Assembly: GCF_007754155.1 (NCBI RefSeq)
Contig: NZ_CP037423.1
Span: forward strand, 1,302,001-1,366,000
Origin: Stieleria neptunia
Lineage (GTDB): Bacteria; Planctomycetota; Planctomycetia; Pirellulales; Pirellulaceae
Length of the DNA: 64,000 nucleotides
Direction of reading: 5' to 3'
The translations under genes were made by a program, and so were the position numbers. Shown one piece after another: positions 37,188 to 45,910 of the stretch. Under the pieces are notes generated by a model that was given only the letters and a program-made list of their open reading frames with translations, made no database searches and was not told where the DNA came from. How positions within the stretch are numbered: position 1 is the first letter of the stretch; each line of letters starts with the position of its first letter.

Positions 37188-39044
37188 ATGACCGGGCCAC
37201 AGTCCGCCGAAAACAATCGACCCTCGAAAATCCTGCTCGAAGAACTCTTCGCGGACCAGGACGATCGCTTCTTGGAAGTGTTCGTGCAGTTTGATTCGTA
37301 CGAGATGTTGAAGCACTTTACGATCAAATGGCTGGATGACTCACGGCAATGGGCAAAAGACCAGTTGATCGAATACCTGCGTGGACCGTTGGATCATCCT
37401 GGTCATGAAGTCGTCGTCAAACGGGTTCTCAAGACCGCCTTGGAAAGGAGTGAGATCGGGTTGATCGTTCATCTGACGGTGGCCATGGACGGGCTGGTCC
37501 GCCGGAAACGGATGCCGGGCTACAGCTACGACTACAGGACCCGTCAGTATCAACGGCGGGAATACTTGTTCGCCAAGCCCAACCGCACGGTGCGAGAGGT
37601 CACCGGGCGTTACCAGGAATACACGCGTCGCAGGAGGACCTATCGCGTGCCGTTGCCCGACATCCGCAACAAGCCGGGGCACCGGTTGTTCAGCCAACGA
37701 ACACGCGCCTACGTGCGTCGGCGAGTGTGGCGGAACTTTCGCGTGATGGCCCACCGCGATCCCGAGCGATACGTGGAATCAGTTTGCAAGGTGTTGGCGT
37801 TGTACGACGATTCGTTTTTCGACACGGGCGAGGCGATCCTGGATAATTGGTCCCTGATGCACGCCTGTTACTTTCACGCCAAGGAGATCTCGTTCACCGC
37901 ATCGCATACGAATCTCGCTGTCGGCGAAGCACTCGCGACGCTCGCCGCGGCGCCGTATCGACCCGAGGTTTGGACCGACGACGATTCGGCTAGCCGTTTG
38001 TGGACACTGTTGGCCGAGGCCCGTAGCCAGTTCGTGCGAATGTGGACGATCGAGATGTTGCAGACGCAGCATTCGCAGTGGTTGTCGCGGCTGGGGGTGG
38101 AGGAGTTGCTGCGAATGCTTTCGAGCAGCGATGCCACGGTTGCCGAGTTTGCGGCCGACCTGTTTCGCAATCACGCTTCGCTTTCGAGCGTTGAGGTATC
38201 GACGTGGTTGCGATTGCTCGATCAAGCCGATTTTTCGGTCCTCCCAACGATCTGCGAAGCGATGCAGCGTCACATCGCACCAGCCAGGCTCAGTGATGAC
38301 CAGTTGATCGAGTTGACGATGGCCACGCCCGCGGCCATTGCACGACTCGGTTTTGACTGGCTGCAACAACGCCACGATGAGCGACCGCTTTCATCCGAAT
38401 CGCTGGTTCGCCTGGCGAAAGCCAAATGCGAATGGGAAGCCGAAACGATTGCCGCGTGGGCGATCACCAACATCGCCGCTTCGGGCAGCCATTCAGCCGA
38501 TCAAATCACCGAGTTTTTTGATTCACGGTCAAACGCCGTCCGCAATGCGGCCTGCAATTGGCTGACCGCACAAGCGAAGGATGGATTCGCAGGCCAGCGC
38601 CTGCAAGACGATCCCGCGTTGTGGGTCAAGCTAACCGAAACACCGTATGACCAGGTGCGTTTTGCCTTGGTGGAAACGTTGCGTGGGGTTTTGAGCCGTT
38701 CGCCCAAGCGTTACCTCGAATCGCTTTCGGTCGAGCAACAGTTGCGTGTCTTGGCTGCTGTCGTGCTGTGCGTCGATCGCGGATCACGCAGCAAACCCAA
38801 GGCGATTGAACAACTGACTTCGCTCGCGATCTCCAGCGGCCAACATGCGTCGACGGTGGTTTCGGTCCTTGCGATCGCCGCGCGCAGTGTTCGCGGTCCG
38901 GAGCGTGCGGCGGGCTTGTCGGCTTTGGCAAGACTGGTGGCGCATTCCGGTGATCTGGAATCGATCGTTGCCGATCGCATGACCGAATGGGACTGGTCGC
39001 CCGAGGCGGTGACCGGCGATGGTCAAAAGGGGGTGGCGACATGA
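37188..39044 (+). CDS. Retron accessory protein: ARM/HEAT-repeat-like (retron type XIII ARM)
   Basis: 618 aa, no signal peptide. The protein is almost entirely alpha-helical with HEAT/ARM-like repeats (for example LEELFADQDDRFLEVFVQFD, LAVGEALATLAAAPYRPEVW, LSSVEVSTWLRLLDQADFSV, RFALVETLRGVLSRSPKRYL). A strongly basic, Arg/Tyr-rich stretch at about residues 100-205 (YDYRTRQYQRREYLFAKPNR, YTRRRRTYRVPLP, RTRAYVRRRVWRNFRVM) could bind nucleic acid. It overlaps the next gene by ATGA. Its position before a SWIM-domain gene and a retron RT matches what I recall as type XIII retrons, where this component is called ARM. Its biochemical role is not known; effector or adaptor is inference. Confidence 0.85.
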   Translation: MTGPQSAENNRPSKILLEELFADQDDRFLEVFVQFDSYEMLKHFTIKWLDDSRQWAKDQLIEYLRGPLDHPGHEVVVKRVLKTALERSEIGLIVHLTVAMDGLVRRKRMPGYSYDYRTRQYQRREYLFAKPNRTVREVTGRYQEYTRRRRTYRVPLPDIRNKPGHRLFSQRTRAYVRRRVWRNFRVMAHRDPERYVESVCKVLALYDDSFFDTGEAILDNWSLMHACYFHAKEISFTASHTNLAVGEALATLAAAPYRPEVWTDDDSASRLWTLLAEARSQFVRMWTIEMLQTQHSQWLSRLGVEELLRMLSSSDATVAEFAADLFRNHASLSSVEVSTWLRLLDQADFSVLPTICEAMQRHIAPARLSDDQLIELTMATPAAIARLGFDWLQQRHDERPLSSESLVRLAKAKCEWEAETIAAWAITNIAASGSHSADQITEFFDSRSNAVRNAACNWLTAQAKDGFAGQRLQDDPALWVKLTETPYDQVRFALVETLRGVLSRSPKRYLESLSVEQQLRVLAAVVLCVDRGSRSKPKAIEQLTSLAISSGQHASTVVSVLAIAARSVRGPERAAGLSALARLVAHSGDLESIVADRMTEWDWSPEAVTGDGQKGVAT

Positions 39045-40711
39045 AGGTCAGCATGCGTTACGCCAGTCGCAGTGCTTTGATGGACATCTCCGGCGGTGCC
39101 AAACTGTTGCAGATGGCTCCCAATTTGGCTCGACAACAGGTGTCGTTTGACGGGGCGCTGAATCGGCCGTTGGAGTTCCGCGAAGCGATCAGCGCGTTGC
39201 ATGACATCGTGATCAACGATTTGCGTTTCGAGCCGCGAGACAAGTCCGCGTATCAACAGTGGCTCGTTGTGCAACGTGAGCAAGAGCGGACCATTCGGCA
39301 AGCCGCGATGCAGCAAAAGCGTGATGAGATTGCGGCCGGAAAGGTCGCCAAGCCGGATTCCGATCTCAAGACGGCTCATGCGTCGGCGCTCAAACGTTAC
39401 TGGTCGGCTCGAAAGACGCTTGACCGGCGTCTACGAAAAGAGAACAAAGCCCTTTGGCGTCGTCTGATGCCCTACGATCCGGTGATCACGGTCGCCGATG
39501 ACGTCGTCTTCTTCGAGTGCTTTTCCGTGGACCAGTCCAGCTACGGTTGCCTGACGGTGGATCGCGGTGATGGATTCGGCGAGAGCGGTCAAACACAGTT
39601 CGGAACCACGAATGTCGATTACTCGTGGGACCTCTACGACAGCTTTCAGAGCCTGCGGACGTATCGTCAGACGCGGTTCCAAATCGATCCGTCAGCGTTC
39701 GAGGTCACGACATCCGGCGGCGGCGAAGAGCATCGCGAAGAGAAAATCGATCTCCCCGACGGCTGGCTGCGAGGGTTTGTGAAGCTGCAATCGGCGATGG
39801 GGATGCCAATGCGTCGCGTCTCCTTGCCGACAGCGACGATGTATTCGTTGCTGGCTTTCTTGAAGCGAAACAAAGCAAAGACGAGTCCACGCGCGATTCG
39901 CTTCGAGCTTGCCGACGGACAGGTGCCGCGTCTGACGCTAGAGCCTTGGGAACAAAGCATCGAAGCGACCGGTTCGACCTATCATGGGCCGCCGACCGAG
40001 GCGATTCGAGTTTGGGGACGTCGGCGGTTGCTGACGCTTTCGCGTCTCTTGCCGCTGGCGGAAGGATTCGACGTCTATTTGCTAGGCACCGGATTGCCTA
40101 GTTTCTGGGTCGCCCGATTGGGGCCGATGCGATTGACGCTGGGGCTAAGCGGTTGGACGACAAACGATTGGTCGGCGGGCACAGCCATCGACATGCTGAT
40201 GCCGCAGCAGAAACCTGATCCAGCGGACGTGGCATCGATCGCGGAATGCCTTTCGAGCCGTCGCCAAGGACGCTTAGAGGAGTTGGCGGATCGGGTGCGG
40301 ATCGCGCCCGACGTTGCAGCGTCGGCGCTCAATGAATTGGCATTGCGAGGCCAAGCGGTTTTTGACCTGCACGGCGGTGTCTATCGCTGGCGAAGTGTTC
40401 TGCCAATGGCTCTCTCTGACAAAGAAATGGGACCGCCACATCCCGAGCAGCAAGCGTCGACGATTCTGCTGAAGCAAGGGAAAGTTTTGCTGAAGGAAGC
40501 GATCGCAGGACCTCGAGGTGGTGTGATCCTGACCGGTGAGGTTGAGTCGACACCCTGCGAAGTGCTGATGGATGCCGATGGCATGATCCGCCGCGGCAAG
40601 TGCCTGTGTTCGTGGCACCGAAAAGCCGGGATCCGCAATGGACCTTGCCGACACCTTCAGGCATTGCGTTCGCAACACAGACATTCCGAACAACGGAGTG
40701 GGTCTTGTTAA
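39041..40711 (+). CDS. Retron accessory protein: winged-helix + SWIM zinc-finger (retron type XIII WHSWIM)
   Basis: 556 aa from ATG 39041, whose ATGA overlaps the ARM stop; the frame is open further upstream but coupling supports this start. The C terminus has a SWIM zinc finger of the form CxC...CxH: Cys521, Cys523, Cys536 and His538 (GKCLCSWHRKAGIRNGPCRH). Before it lies a winged-helix-like segment (LSSRRQGRLEELADRVRIAP, then DVAASALNELALRGQAVFDL) around residues 400-450. The N-terminal ~390 residues are not assigned. SWIM fingers bind DNA or protein. With ARM and RT this matches the type XIII retron set. It probably contacts msDNA or the RT complex (inference). Confidence 0.87.
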   Translation: MKVSMRYASRSALMDISGGAKLLQMAPNLARQQVSFDGALNRPLEFREAISALHDIVINDLRFEPRDKSAYQQWLVVQREQERTIRQAAMQQKRDEIAAGKVAKPDSDLKTAHASALKRYWSARKTLDRRLRKENKALWRRLMPYDPVITVADDVVFFECFSVDQSSYGCLTVDRGDGFGESGQTQFGTTNVDYSWDLYDSFQSLRTYRQTRFQIDPSAFEVTTSGGGEEHREEKIDLPDGWLRGFVKLQSAMGMPMRRVSLPTATMYSLLAFLKRNKAKTSPRAIRFELADGQVPRLTLEPWEQSIEATGSTYHGPPTEAIRVWGRRRLLTLSRLLPLAEGFDVYLLGTGLPSFWVARLGPMRLTLGLSGWTTNDWSAGTAIDMLMPQQKPDPADVASIAECLSSRRQGRLEELADRVRIAPDVAASALNELALRGQAVFDLHGGVYRWRSVLPMALSDKEMGPPHPEQQASTILLKQGKVLLKEAIAGPRGGVILTGEVESTPCEVLMDADGMIRRGKCLCSWHRKAGIRNGPCRHLQALRSQHRHSEQRSGSC

Positions 40712-40794
40712 AGATCCACCGAATCGAACCGGAGGTTTCACGACCTCCACTACCAATTACCATTCGTACCGTTTACAAACAGGAGACCTGATTC

Positions 40795-41008
40795 GAGCGT
40801 GGTGACGATTCAAGCCTACCTTGCTGCGGCGATCCGCCGTGGCTGAGTTTTGCTTCTCATTCGTCCCCAAGGTCGTTGTTCGTTTGGCCGACGGGGCTAC
40901 CCGTTCCGTCGACCAAGGCAAGCCAAGGCTTTCGACGTAACGGGTAGCCCCGTCGGCCTTGGTGAACGACCTCGGTCCGCAGACGTGAAGTTGAATCGTC
41001 ACCCGCTC
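40795..41008 (+). ncRNA. Retron msr-msd non-coding RNA (msDNA template)
   Basis: Predicted by eye. a1 (40795-40813, gagcgtggtgacgattcaa) pairs with a2 (40991-41008, ttgaatcgtcacccgctc) over 18 bp with one bulged T at 40800. Directly after a1 comes AAGCC; the G at 40814 is the candidate branching guanosine. msr hairpin 1: 40823-40830 with 40836-40843 (CGGC/GCCG core, G-U ends). msr hairpin 2: TGAG 40844-40847 with CTCA 40856-40859, loop TTTTGCTT. The msd forms a long hairpin: 8 bp (40870-40877 / 40965-40972), then a perfect 20-bp arm (40886-40905 / 40939-40958), then a 6-bp inner stem (40907-40912 / 40932-40937). The likely cDNA is about 110-130 nt. It lies between the SWIM gene stop and the RT start, the usual retron position. 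Confidence 0.85.
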
Positions 41009-41026
41009 GGGTCATTTTTTTCAGCG

Positions 41027-42694
41027 ATGGGATTGTTCGAGATCCTCAAGCAGATCTTCGCACCCGGCCAGAGGCGGCCCGGGCCACCGCGAGGTGCGCC
41101 GAGCGACCCGTCCGCGATCGATCCCGGCAGCCTGACGCCGCCGCGACAAGCGGAACCGTCGCCTGCGACATCCTCCGCACCGCTGTCGTCGGCAACACCC
41201 GCGACAACACCAGCGCCGGCGGCAACGTCGAAACCGGCCGGCGGGTTGGAGGGTCTGGACGCGAGTCGCTTTCAACCGCTCACCCCATCCGAAGCCCTTG
41301 ATGCGACCGCCCAGCCGGGTTGGCAAACGGCGTACTGGGATCCGCTGAACGTCATTCCGTCGACCCATCTGCCGCGAATCCGCGTGATCGATCAAACGAT
41401 GGTCGGCATGGGGCTGATCGATGCCGACGAATTGGCCGAGATTCATGACATCGGCCAGCGGATGTCCAAGTTCCGGACAGACTATCACGTCATTGCCGAC
41501 GCAGGACAGCAGGCCGTCGATCAGTCGCAGGCGGCCCGTGACGCTCGAAAACAGGAGATGAAGAAGCGGGCGGCCGAACGCAAACAGGCTCATCAACAAG
41601 CGGTCGCCCATCGCAAGGCGACCGACATCGTGTTTCTTGGGCGAGGCGTCTCCAAAGGCTTGGCCGATCGCCGATCCAACATCGAACGCTTGGCGGCATC
41701 CGACTTGCCACTGCTGTCGACGCCGGCGGATCTGGCGAACACGTTAGGCATTTCCATTGGCACACTGCGATGGCTGTCGTTCCATCATCCGGCCAGCAAA
41801 ACGACGCACTATCACCACTGGAAGGTTCCCAAACGCTCCGGCGGCGAAAGAACGATTAGTCGTCCACAAAAGAAACTCGAATCCGCCCAACGCTGGATTT
41901 TGGAATCCATCCTTGCCAAGCGCCCAACCCATGACGCCGCACATGGTTTTGTCACGCAACGCAGTACTCTAACCGGTGCATTGCCGCATGTCGGTTCCCA
42001 AGTCGTGGTAAACATGGATCTGGAGAACTTCTTTCCCACGATCGATTTCGCACGGGTGGCCGGATTGTTCCGCGCGATGGGATATTCGCCGGCTGTCGCC
42101 ACCATCATGTCGCTGCTGTGCACCGAATCACCGAGACGAGTGATTCGCTCTGGCGATGAAACGCTCCATGTTGCCATCGGTAACCGGTCCGTGCCGCAAG
42201 GCGCCTGCACCAGCCCTGCGTTGTCCAACTTGATCTGCAAGCGATTGGACAATCGCCTGGTCGGAATGGCCGAGTCCATCGGTTGGCGATACACGCGTTA
42301 TGCCGATGACCTGTCGTTCTCTTGCCCGATCGCAAAGGACGGGACCGACCAAGGCGCACAAGCATCGGCCAAAATTGGCTACTTGCTCTCGCGTGTGCGC
42401 CACTTTGCCGATGAAGAGGGATTTCGAGTCAAGGAATCCAAGACGCGGGTGCTGAAGCGATCGACCAGGCAAAGCGTCACTGGAATTGTCGTGAACGACC
42501 GGCCTTCGATTGACCGAAAAACGATTCGCCGCTTGCGGGCCATCCTCCACCGCGCCAAGCACGAGGGTCTCGAAGCGCAAAATCGTGAAGGCCATCCGAA
42601 TTTCGCGGCTTGGCTCGCCGGAATGATCGCCTACGTCCAGATGGTCAATCCGGCCCAGGGTCAAAAGTTACGCAAGCAAATGGATTTGCTTTGA
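41027..42694 (+). CDS. Retron-type reverse transcriptase with long N-terminal extension
   Basis: 555 aa from ATG 41027. The frame is open to 40850, but that start would lie inside the msr, so 41027 was chosen. The RT core occupies about residues 230-550: catalytic MDLENFFPTI (Asp331), VPQGACTSPALSN (389 on), RYADDLSFS (YADD at 425-428). The retron-specific AAH box reads HDAAHGF (302-308) and the VTG triplet reads SVTGIVVN (484-486). The first ~230 residues are unusual: a Pro/Ala/Ser-rich low-complexity linker (about 20-75), then a charged helical segment with ARKQEMKKRAAERKQAHQQA. The RT should prime cDNA synthesis from the 2'-OH of the msr branch G and make RNA-linked msDNA. Third gene of the retron; convergent with a sulfatase gene 49 bp downstream. 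Confidence 0.95.
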   Translation: MGLFEILKQIFAPGQRRPGPPRGAPSDPSAIDPGSLTPPRQAEPSPATSSAPLSSATPATTPAPAATSKPAGGLEGLDASRFQPLTPSEALDATAQPGWQTAYWDPLNVIPSTHLPRIRVIDQTMVGMGLIDADELAEIHDIGQRMSKFRTDYHVIADAGQQAVDQSQAARDARKQEMKKRAAERKQAHQQAVAHRKATDIVFLGRGVSKGLADRRSNIERLAASDLPLLSTPADLANTLGISIGTLRWLSFHHPASKTTHYHHWKVPKRSGGERTISRPQKKLESAQRWILESILAKRPTHDAAHGFVTQRSTLTGALPHVGSQVVVNMDLENFFPTIDFARVAGLFRAMGYSPAVATIMSLLCTESPRRVIRSGDETLHVAIGNRSVPQGACTSPALSNLICKRLDNRLVGMAESIGWRYTRYADDLSFSCPIAKDGTDQGAQASAKIGYLLSRVRHFADEEGFRVKESKTRVLKRSTRQSVTGIVVNDRPSIDRKTIRRLRAILHRAKHEGLEAQNREGHPNFAAWLAGMIAYVQMVNPAQGQKLRKQMDLL

Positions 42695-42742
42695 GGCTCT
42701 CTGCCAGTCGACGGCGACAGCGATCACCTCGATGGAGCAGCC

Positions 42743-44182
42743 TTATCGAGACGGGTCGAACTGAAACAGCGGCTTGTCTTGGGGAGGCAGCGGGCCGGCG
42801 TTCCTGGCACGGTACTTTGAGAAACAGTCGGGGTTGGGTTTCTCGGGAAGCGTCGCATGCCAGGCTTGAAGCTTGTTGAGCAGTTCACCGGCGATCTCGG
42901 GATGCGAAGACTTCACATTGTTCTTTTCCAAGGGATCTTGATTCACGTTGTAAAGCTCGAGCACATCGAAGTTCATGCTGGTGAGCAGTCGCCATTGCCC
43001 ATCCAGGATCGAGTAGACCGGACCTTTCGATCTGGGCAGTCCCTTCCAGAACAACGGCTTGTCGCGCAGCGGAAGCTCGGTTCCCTGTAACGTCGCCACT
43101 CGGCTTTTGCCGTCGGGCCGATATCCCTCGGGCAGGTTCGCGCCGGCGATCTCGCAGAAGGTCGGCAGCAGGTCGACCGCGGAGATCCACGATACGTCAT
43201 CGATGGCGCCGGCCTTGATCTTTCCCGGCCAGCGGGCAATGAACGGGACACCGATTCCGCCCTGCAGGATCGACTTCTTGCGTCCGTTTCGGCCTCCGGT
43301 TGTCCCGACGGAGCATCCAATCCCAAACCCCTCGCCGGTCGCCGAATCGTACATCGTGGTTAGCCTGCCGCCTCGGCCGCTCCCGGCGGGACCGTTGTCT
43401 GAGCTGAAAATCACCAGCGTGTTGTCGGACAGTTCCAACCGGTCCAATGCCGCGAGCATTTCACCGATCCGGTCGTCGGCATGGGACAGAACAGCCGCAT
43501 ACACATTGTCCGAATCCCCCAGGCTCGGAAATCGCTTGCGATACTCCGGCAACGTGTGAAACGGCGTGTGCGGCTCGTGCATCCATAGATTGATGAAGAA
43601 CGGTTTCTTCGCGGCGGCGTTCTTCTCGATGAATGCAATCGCGCGTGCAGCGTCCTCATGGACCGGCATCTGCTCGCCGGCGCAGTTGAAGGCCCCGTAT
43701 TCGTCGTATCCATAATCCGTCGGCAGCGGCGAATCCGGGATCATGTTGTTGGCAAGATGCCATTTGCCGAAATGCGCCGTCGCGTAGCCGGCCGACTGCA
43801 ACATCTTCGGAAGTGTCGGCGTCTTGGGATCGAGCCAGTCCGGCATCCCGCGATTCGCGTTACTCCTGGCCGTCGCAAAGTGACCGTTGATGCTATAACG
43901 CGCGGGGAAATGCCCGGTCATCACCGCCGTACGACTCGGGGAACACACGCCGCTGGCCACCGTGAACCGCGTGAAGTCCGTTCCCTCTCGTGCGAGTCGG
44001 TCGATGTTCGGGGTTTTTACATACGGATGCCCGTGACAGCCGAGGTCGCCCCAGCCCCAGTCGTCGGTAAAGATGAACAGGATGTTGGGCCTGGCAGCAT
44101 CATCGGAGCGTTCCTCTGCCAGGGCGGTACCTGTCGACAGCAGCAGGAAGCTCAGGACTGGAAGGATTGAACTCAATTTCAT
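42743..44182 (-). CDS. Secreted S1-family sulfatase (479 aa)
   Basis: 479 aa with a Sec signal (MKLSSILPVLSFLLLSTGTA). The formylglycine site is CSPSR in SGVCSPSRTAVMTGHFPARY (cysteine type). Metal motifs are NILFIFTDDWGWGDLGCHGH and VIFSSDNGPAGSGRGG. It is 39 bp downstream of a DUF1080 gene on the same strand, so those two are probably cotranscribed; it is separate from the four-sulfatase cluster at 11.5-18.5 kb. The substrate is presumably a sulfated glycan. Confidence 0.93.
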   Translation of the reverse strand: MKLSSILPVLSFLLLSTGTALAEERSDDAARPNILFIFTDDWGWGDLGCHGHPYVKTPNIDRLAREGTDFTRFTVASGVCSPSRTAVMTGHFPARYSINGHFATARSNANRGMPDWLDPKTPTLPKMLQSAGYATAHFGKWHLANNMIPDSPLPTDYGYDEYGAFNCAGEQMPVHEDAARAIAFIEKNAAAKKPFFINLWMHEPHTPFHTLPEYRKRFPSLGDSDNVYAAVLSHADDRIGEMLAALDRLELSDNTLVIFSSDNGPAGSGRGGRLTTMYDSATGEGFGIGCSVGTTGGRNGRKKSILQGGIGVPFIARWPGKIKAGAIDDVSWISAVDLLPTFCEIAGANLPEGYRPDGKSRVATLQGTELPLRDKPLFWKGLPRSKGPVYSILDGQWRLLTSMNFDVLELYNVNQDPLEKNNVKSSHPEIAGELLNKLQAWHATLPEKPNPDCFSKYRARNAGPLPPQDKPLFQFDPSR

Positions 44183-44221
44183 TGTTCTACCTTGGAAGGC
44201 GATGAGGGATAACGGCGGTGT

Positions 44222-44992
44222 CTACTTGTCTTGTCGCGACTCTGCGGTGGCGGATTTCTCAACCACCCAGATGTTTCTGAACTTCACGTTGGATCCATGT
44301 TCCTGCAGCACGATGGGCGAAGTCGGTTCTTCGGGGAAGGCGGCATACTTGTTGCGCCGCAGCGACAGCTTGACGTCGTCATGAATCAACTTGCCGTTCA
44401 GCCGAATCGTGACGCGGGCAGCGCCCTTCTCGGTCATGAATCCGTTCCGTCCGATGTCCGCTGCCTGGTACTCCAGGTCGATCGTTTGCCATACGCCCGG
44501 CCCCAATCCCGCATTCACGTCGGGGACACGGATCTGATAGATCGCGCCGCAGTCGCCCATGCCCGGGCTTTCTTTGCCTGTGCTGTTTAGAATCTGTAAC
44601 TCGTACAGCGGCCCGAAGAAAACCCCGCTGTTGCCGCTGCCTTCCTCCGGCAACTGAAACTCAAGGTGCAGGCGATAGTCACCGAATGTCTGTTTCGTAC
44701 AGAGAAACTGTTTGCGTCGCTTGCCCTCAAATTGGAAGGCAATCTCCATCGCCTTGTCATCGACCAGCTTCCACTGAATTTCCTGCTGATCATCGTTCGG
44801 GTTGATCCACTGCCAAGAGAACGGTTTCCAGGCATCGAAGTCCGTGCCATCAAACAGCACCACCGCCCCGTCCGGCGGGGCCAGTCCGAGTGTCGACGTT
44901 GAAGTGTCTTGCGCCGTGATTGGCGGTCCTGCTGTCACCAGAAACGCGGTCGTCAACACAAACTGACTGAAAAGAAACTCTCGTTGAGTCAT
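44222..44992 (-). CDS. Exported DUF1080 (3-keto-disaccharide-hydrolase-like) protein
   Basis: 256 aa with a Sec signal (FVLTTAFLVTAGPPITAQ). The single domain is a jelly roll of the DUF1080 type: GAVVLFDGTDFDAWKPFSWQ, YRLHLEFQLPEEGSGNSGVF, FGPLYELQILNSTGKE, WQTIDLEYQAAD and HGSNVKFRNIWVVEK. Family members cleave 3-keto-glycosides in a few studied cases; the role here is unproven. It precedes the 479-aa sulfatase in the same direction. Confidence 0.88.
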   Translation of the reverse strand: MTQREFLFSQFVLTTAFLVTAGPPITAQDTSTSTLGLAPPDGAVVLFDGTDFDAWKPFSWQWINPNDDQQEIQWKLVDDKAMEIAFQFEGKRRKQFLCTKQTFGDYRLHLEFQLPEEGSGNSGVFFGPLYELQILNSTGKESPGMGDCGAIYQIRVPDVNAGLGPGVWQTIDLEYQAADIGRNGFMTEKGAARVTIRLNGKLIHDDVKLSLRRNKYAAFPEEPTSPIVLQEHGSNVKFRNIWVVEKSATAESRQDK

Positions 44993-45191
44993 TCGTTGTC
45001 TCCGTTGAGTGGGACGATCGATCTCTTCATGTTCATGGTCTACTTCCTTCCGATTCCTTGCTCTTGCTTCGAAAGCGCCGCCGAGATCTCTGCAGCGACC
45101 TTGTCGGCCAGGTGGGCGTACCCTGGTACCGTGAAATGGACGTCACCCTTTTCTGCAATCCGTATTCGGAGTATTTTCCATTACCGTAGAC

Positions 45192-45288
45192 AAAAAAGGG
45201 ACGGGGGTCTTTCCGCAGGCGGTTGGACGGGTTTTGCTTGGGACTTCTTGCGTGATCGTCCCCATGAATACACCCCCGTCCCCTTTTT
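45192..45288. repeat. A-run/G-run palindrome, 3' of VOC gene
   Basis: Arms 45192-45208 (aaaaaagggacgggggt) and 45272-45288 (C-run and T-run complement, one extra base). It lies between the VOC stop and the DUF1080 start, both minus strand, where it could terminate the VOC transcript. Same class as 10579-10655 and 51232-51309. Confidence 0.65.
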
Positions 45289-45303
45289 TATCGTCGATGC
45301 CAC

Positions 45304-45735
45304 CTACTTTGCGAACAACTGTGATTGGATGTCGGCAAACGCTTTGAATTCCAATGCGTTTCCGCTGGGGTCTTCAAAAAACATCGTGTGTTGTTCGCCA
45401 GGTTGTCCTTCAAAGCGGACATAAGGTTCGATGATAAAGGTGTCGACGAACGTCCGCGCACGCTCGGCAAGCTGCTTCCATTGGTCGACTTGCAAAACAA
45501 CGCCGAAGTGCGGCACCGGGACGGCATGGCTGTCGACCGGATTGCAATAGTTCACCACTTTGCCCGTTGCCCCGATCTCCGGGTTCAAATGAACGACCAG
45601 TTGGTGGCCGAACATGTCGTAGTCGACCCAGCAGGTGTCACTTCTCCCTTCGGAAAACCCCAGTTTGGTGCCGTAAAAGTCACGAGCCTCTGCGATGTCA
45701 CGGACCTGAATGGCGAGGTGAAAGGGTGTCAGCAT
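45304..45735 (-). CDS. VOC-superfamily (glyoxalase/dioxygenase-like) protein
   Basis: 143 aa, a single bleomycin-resistance/glyoxalase fold unit: MLTPFHLAIQVRDIAEARDF, YGTKLGFSEGRSDTCWVDYD, FGHQLVVHLN, VPHFGVVLQVDQWKQLAERA and EQHTMFFEDPSGNALEFKAF. The His in FHLAIQVRD and the Glu in ALEFKAF fit VOC metal ligands. The reaction is unknown. Confidence 0.9.
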   Translation of the reverse strand: MLTPFHLAIQVRDIAEARDFYGTKLGFSEGRSDTCWVDYDMFGHQLVVHLNPEIGATGKVVNYCNPVDSHAVPVPHFGVVLQVDQWKQLAERARTFVDTFIIEPYVRFEGQPGEQHTMFFEDPSGNALEFKAFADIQSQLFAK

Positions 45736-45910
45736 GGGTTGTTTCTCGAAAGCGGCGATGGGCGTTGTCTCGTATTGGAACGAAGTAGACGGCGGCAGTC
45801 CACATGATGGCCGTCAACGAACTGCTCGAAGTGACTTGACGAGATCGGACCGTCCTGAGTATCGATCGGCTTGGTCGTATCAGTGCAGGTATTGCAGCGG
45901 GCTGTGAAAA

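Noticed and set aside
40870..40972. The long hairpin upstream of the RT as an ordinary terminator or REP palindrome
   Set aside because: It has no T-run, is nested inside the a1/a2 pair and sits exactly at the usual retron msd position.
40850..41026. Longer RT reading frame starting at 40850
   Set aside because: The extra 59 residues would be encoded by the msr-msd region and show no protein-like pattern; ATG 41027 leaves the ncRNA free.
41027..42694. Group II intron maturase or DGR reverse transcriptase
   Set aside because: No maturase/HNH domain, no intron RNA boundaries, and no template/variable repeat pair seen; AAH and VTG are retron motifs.
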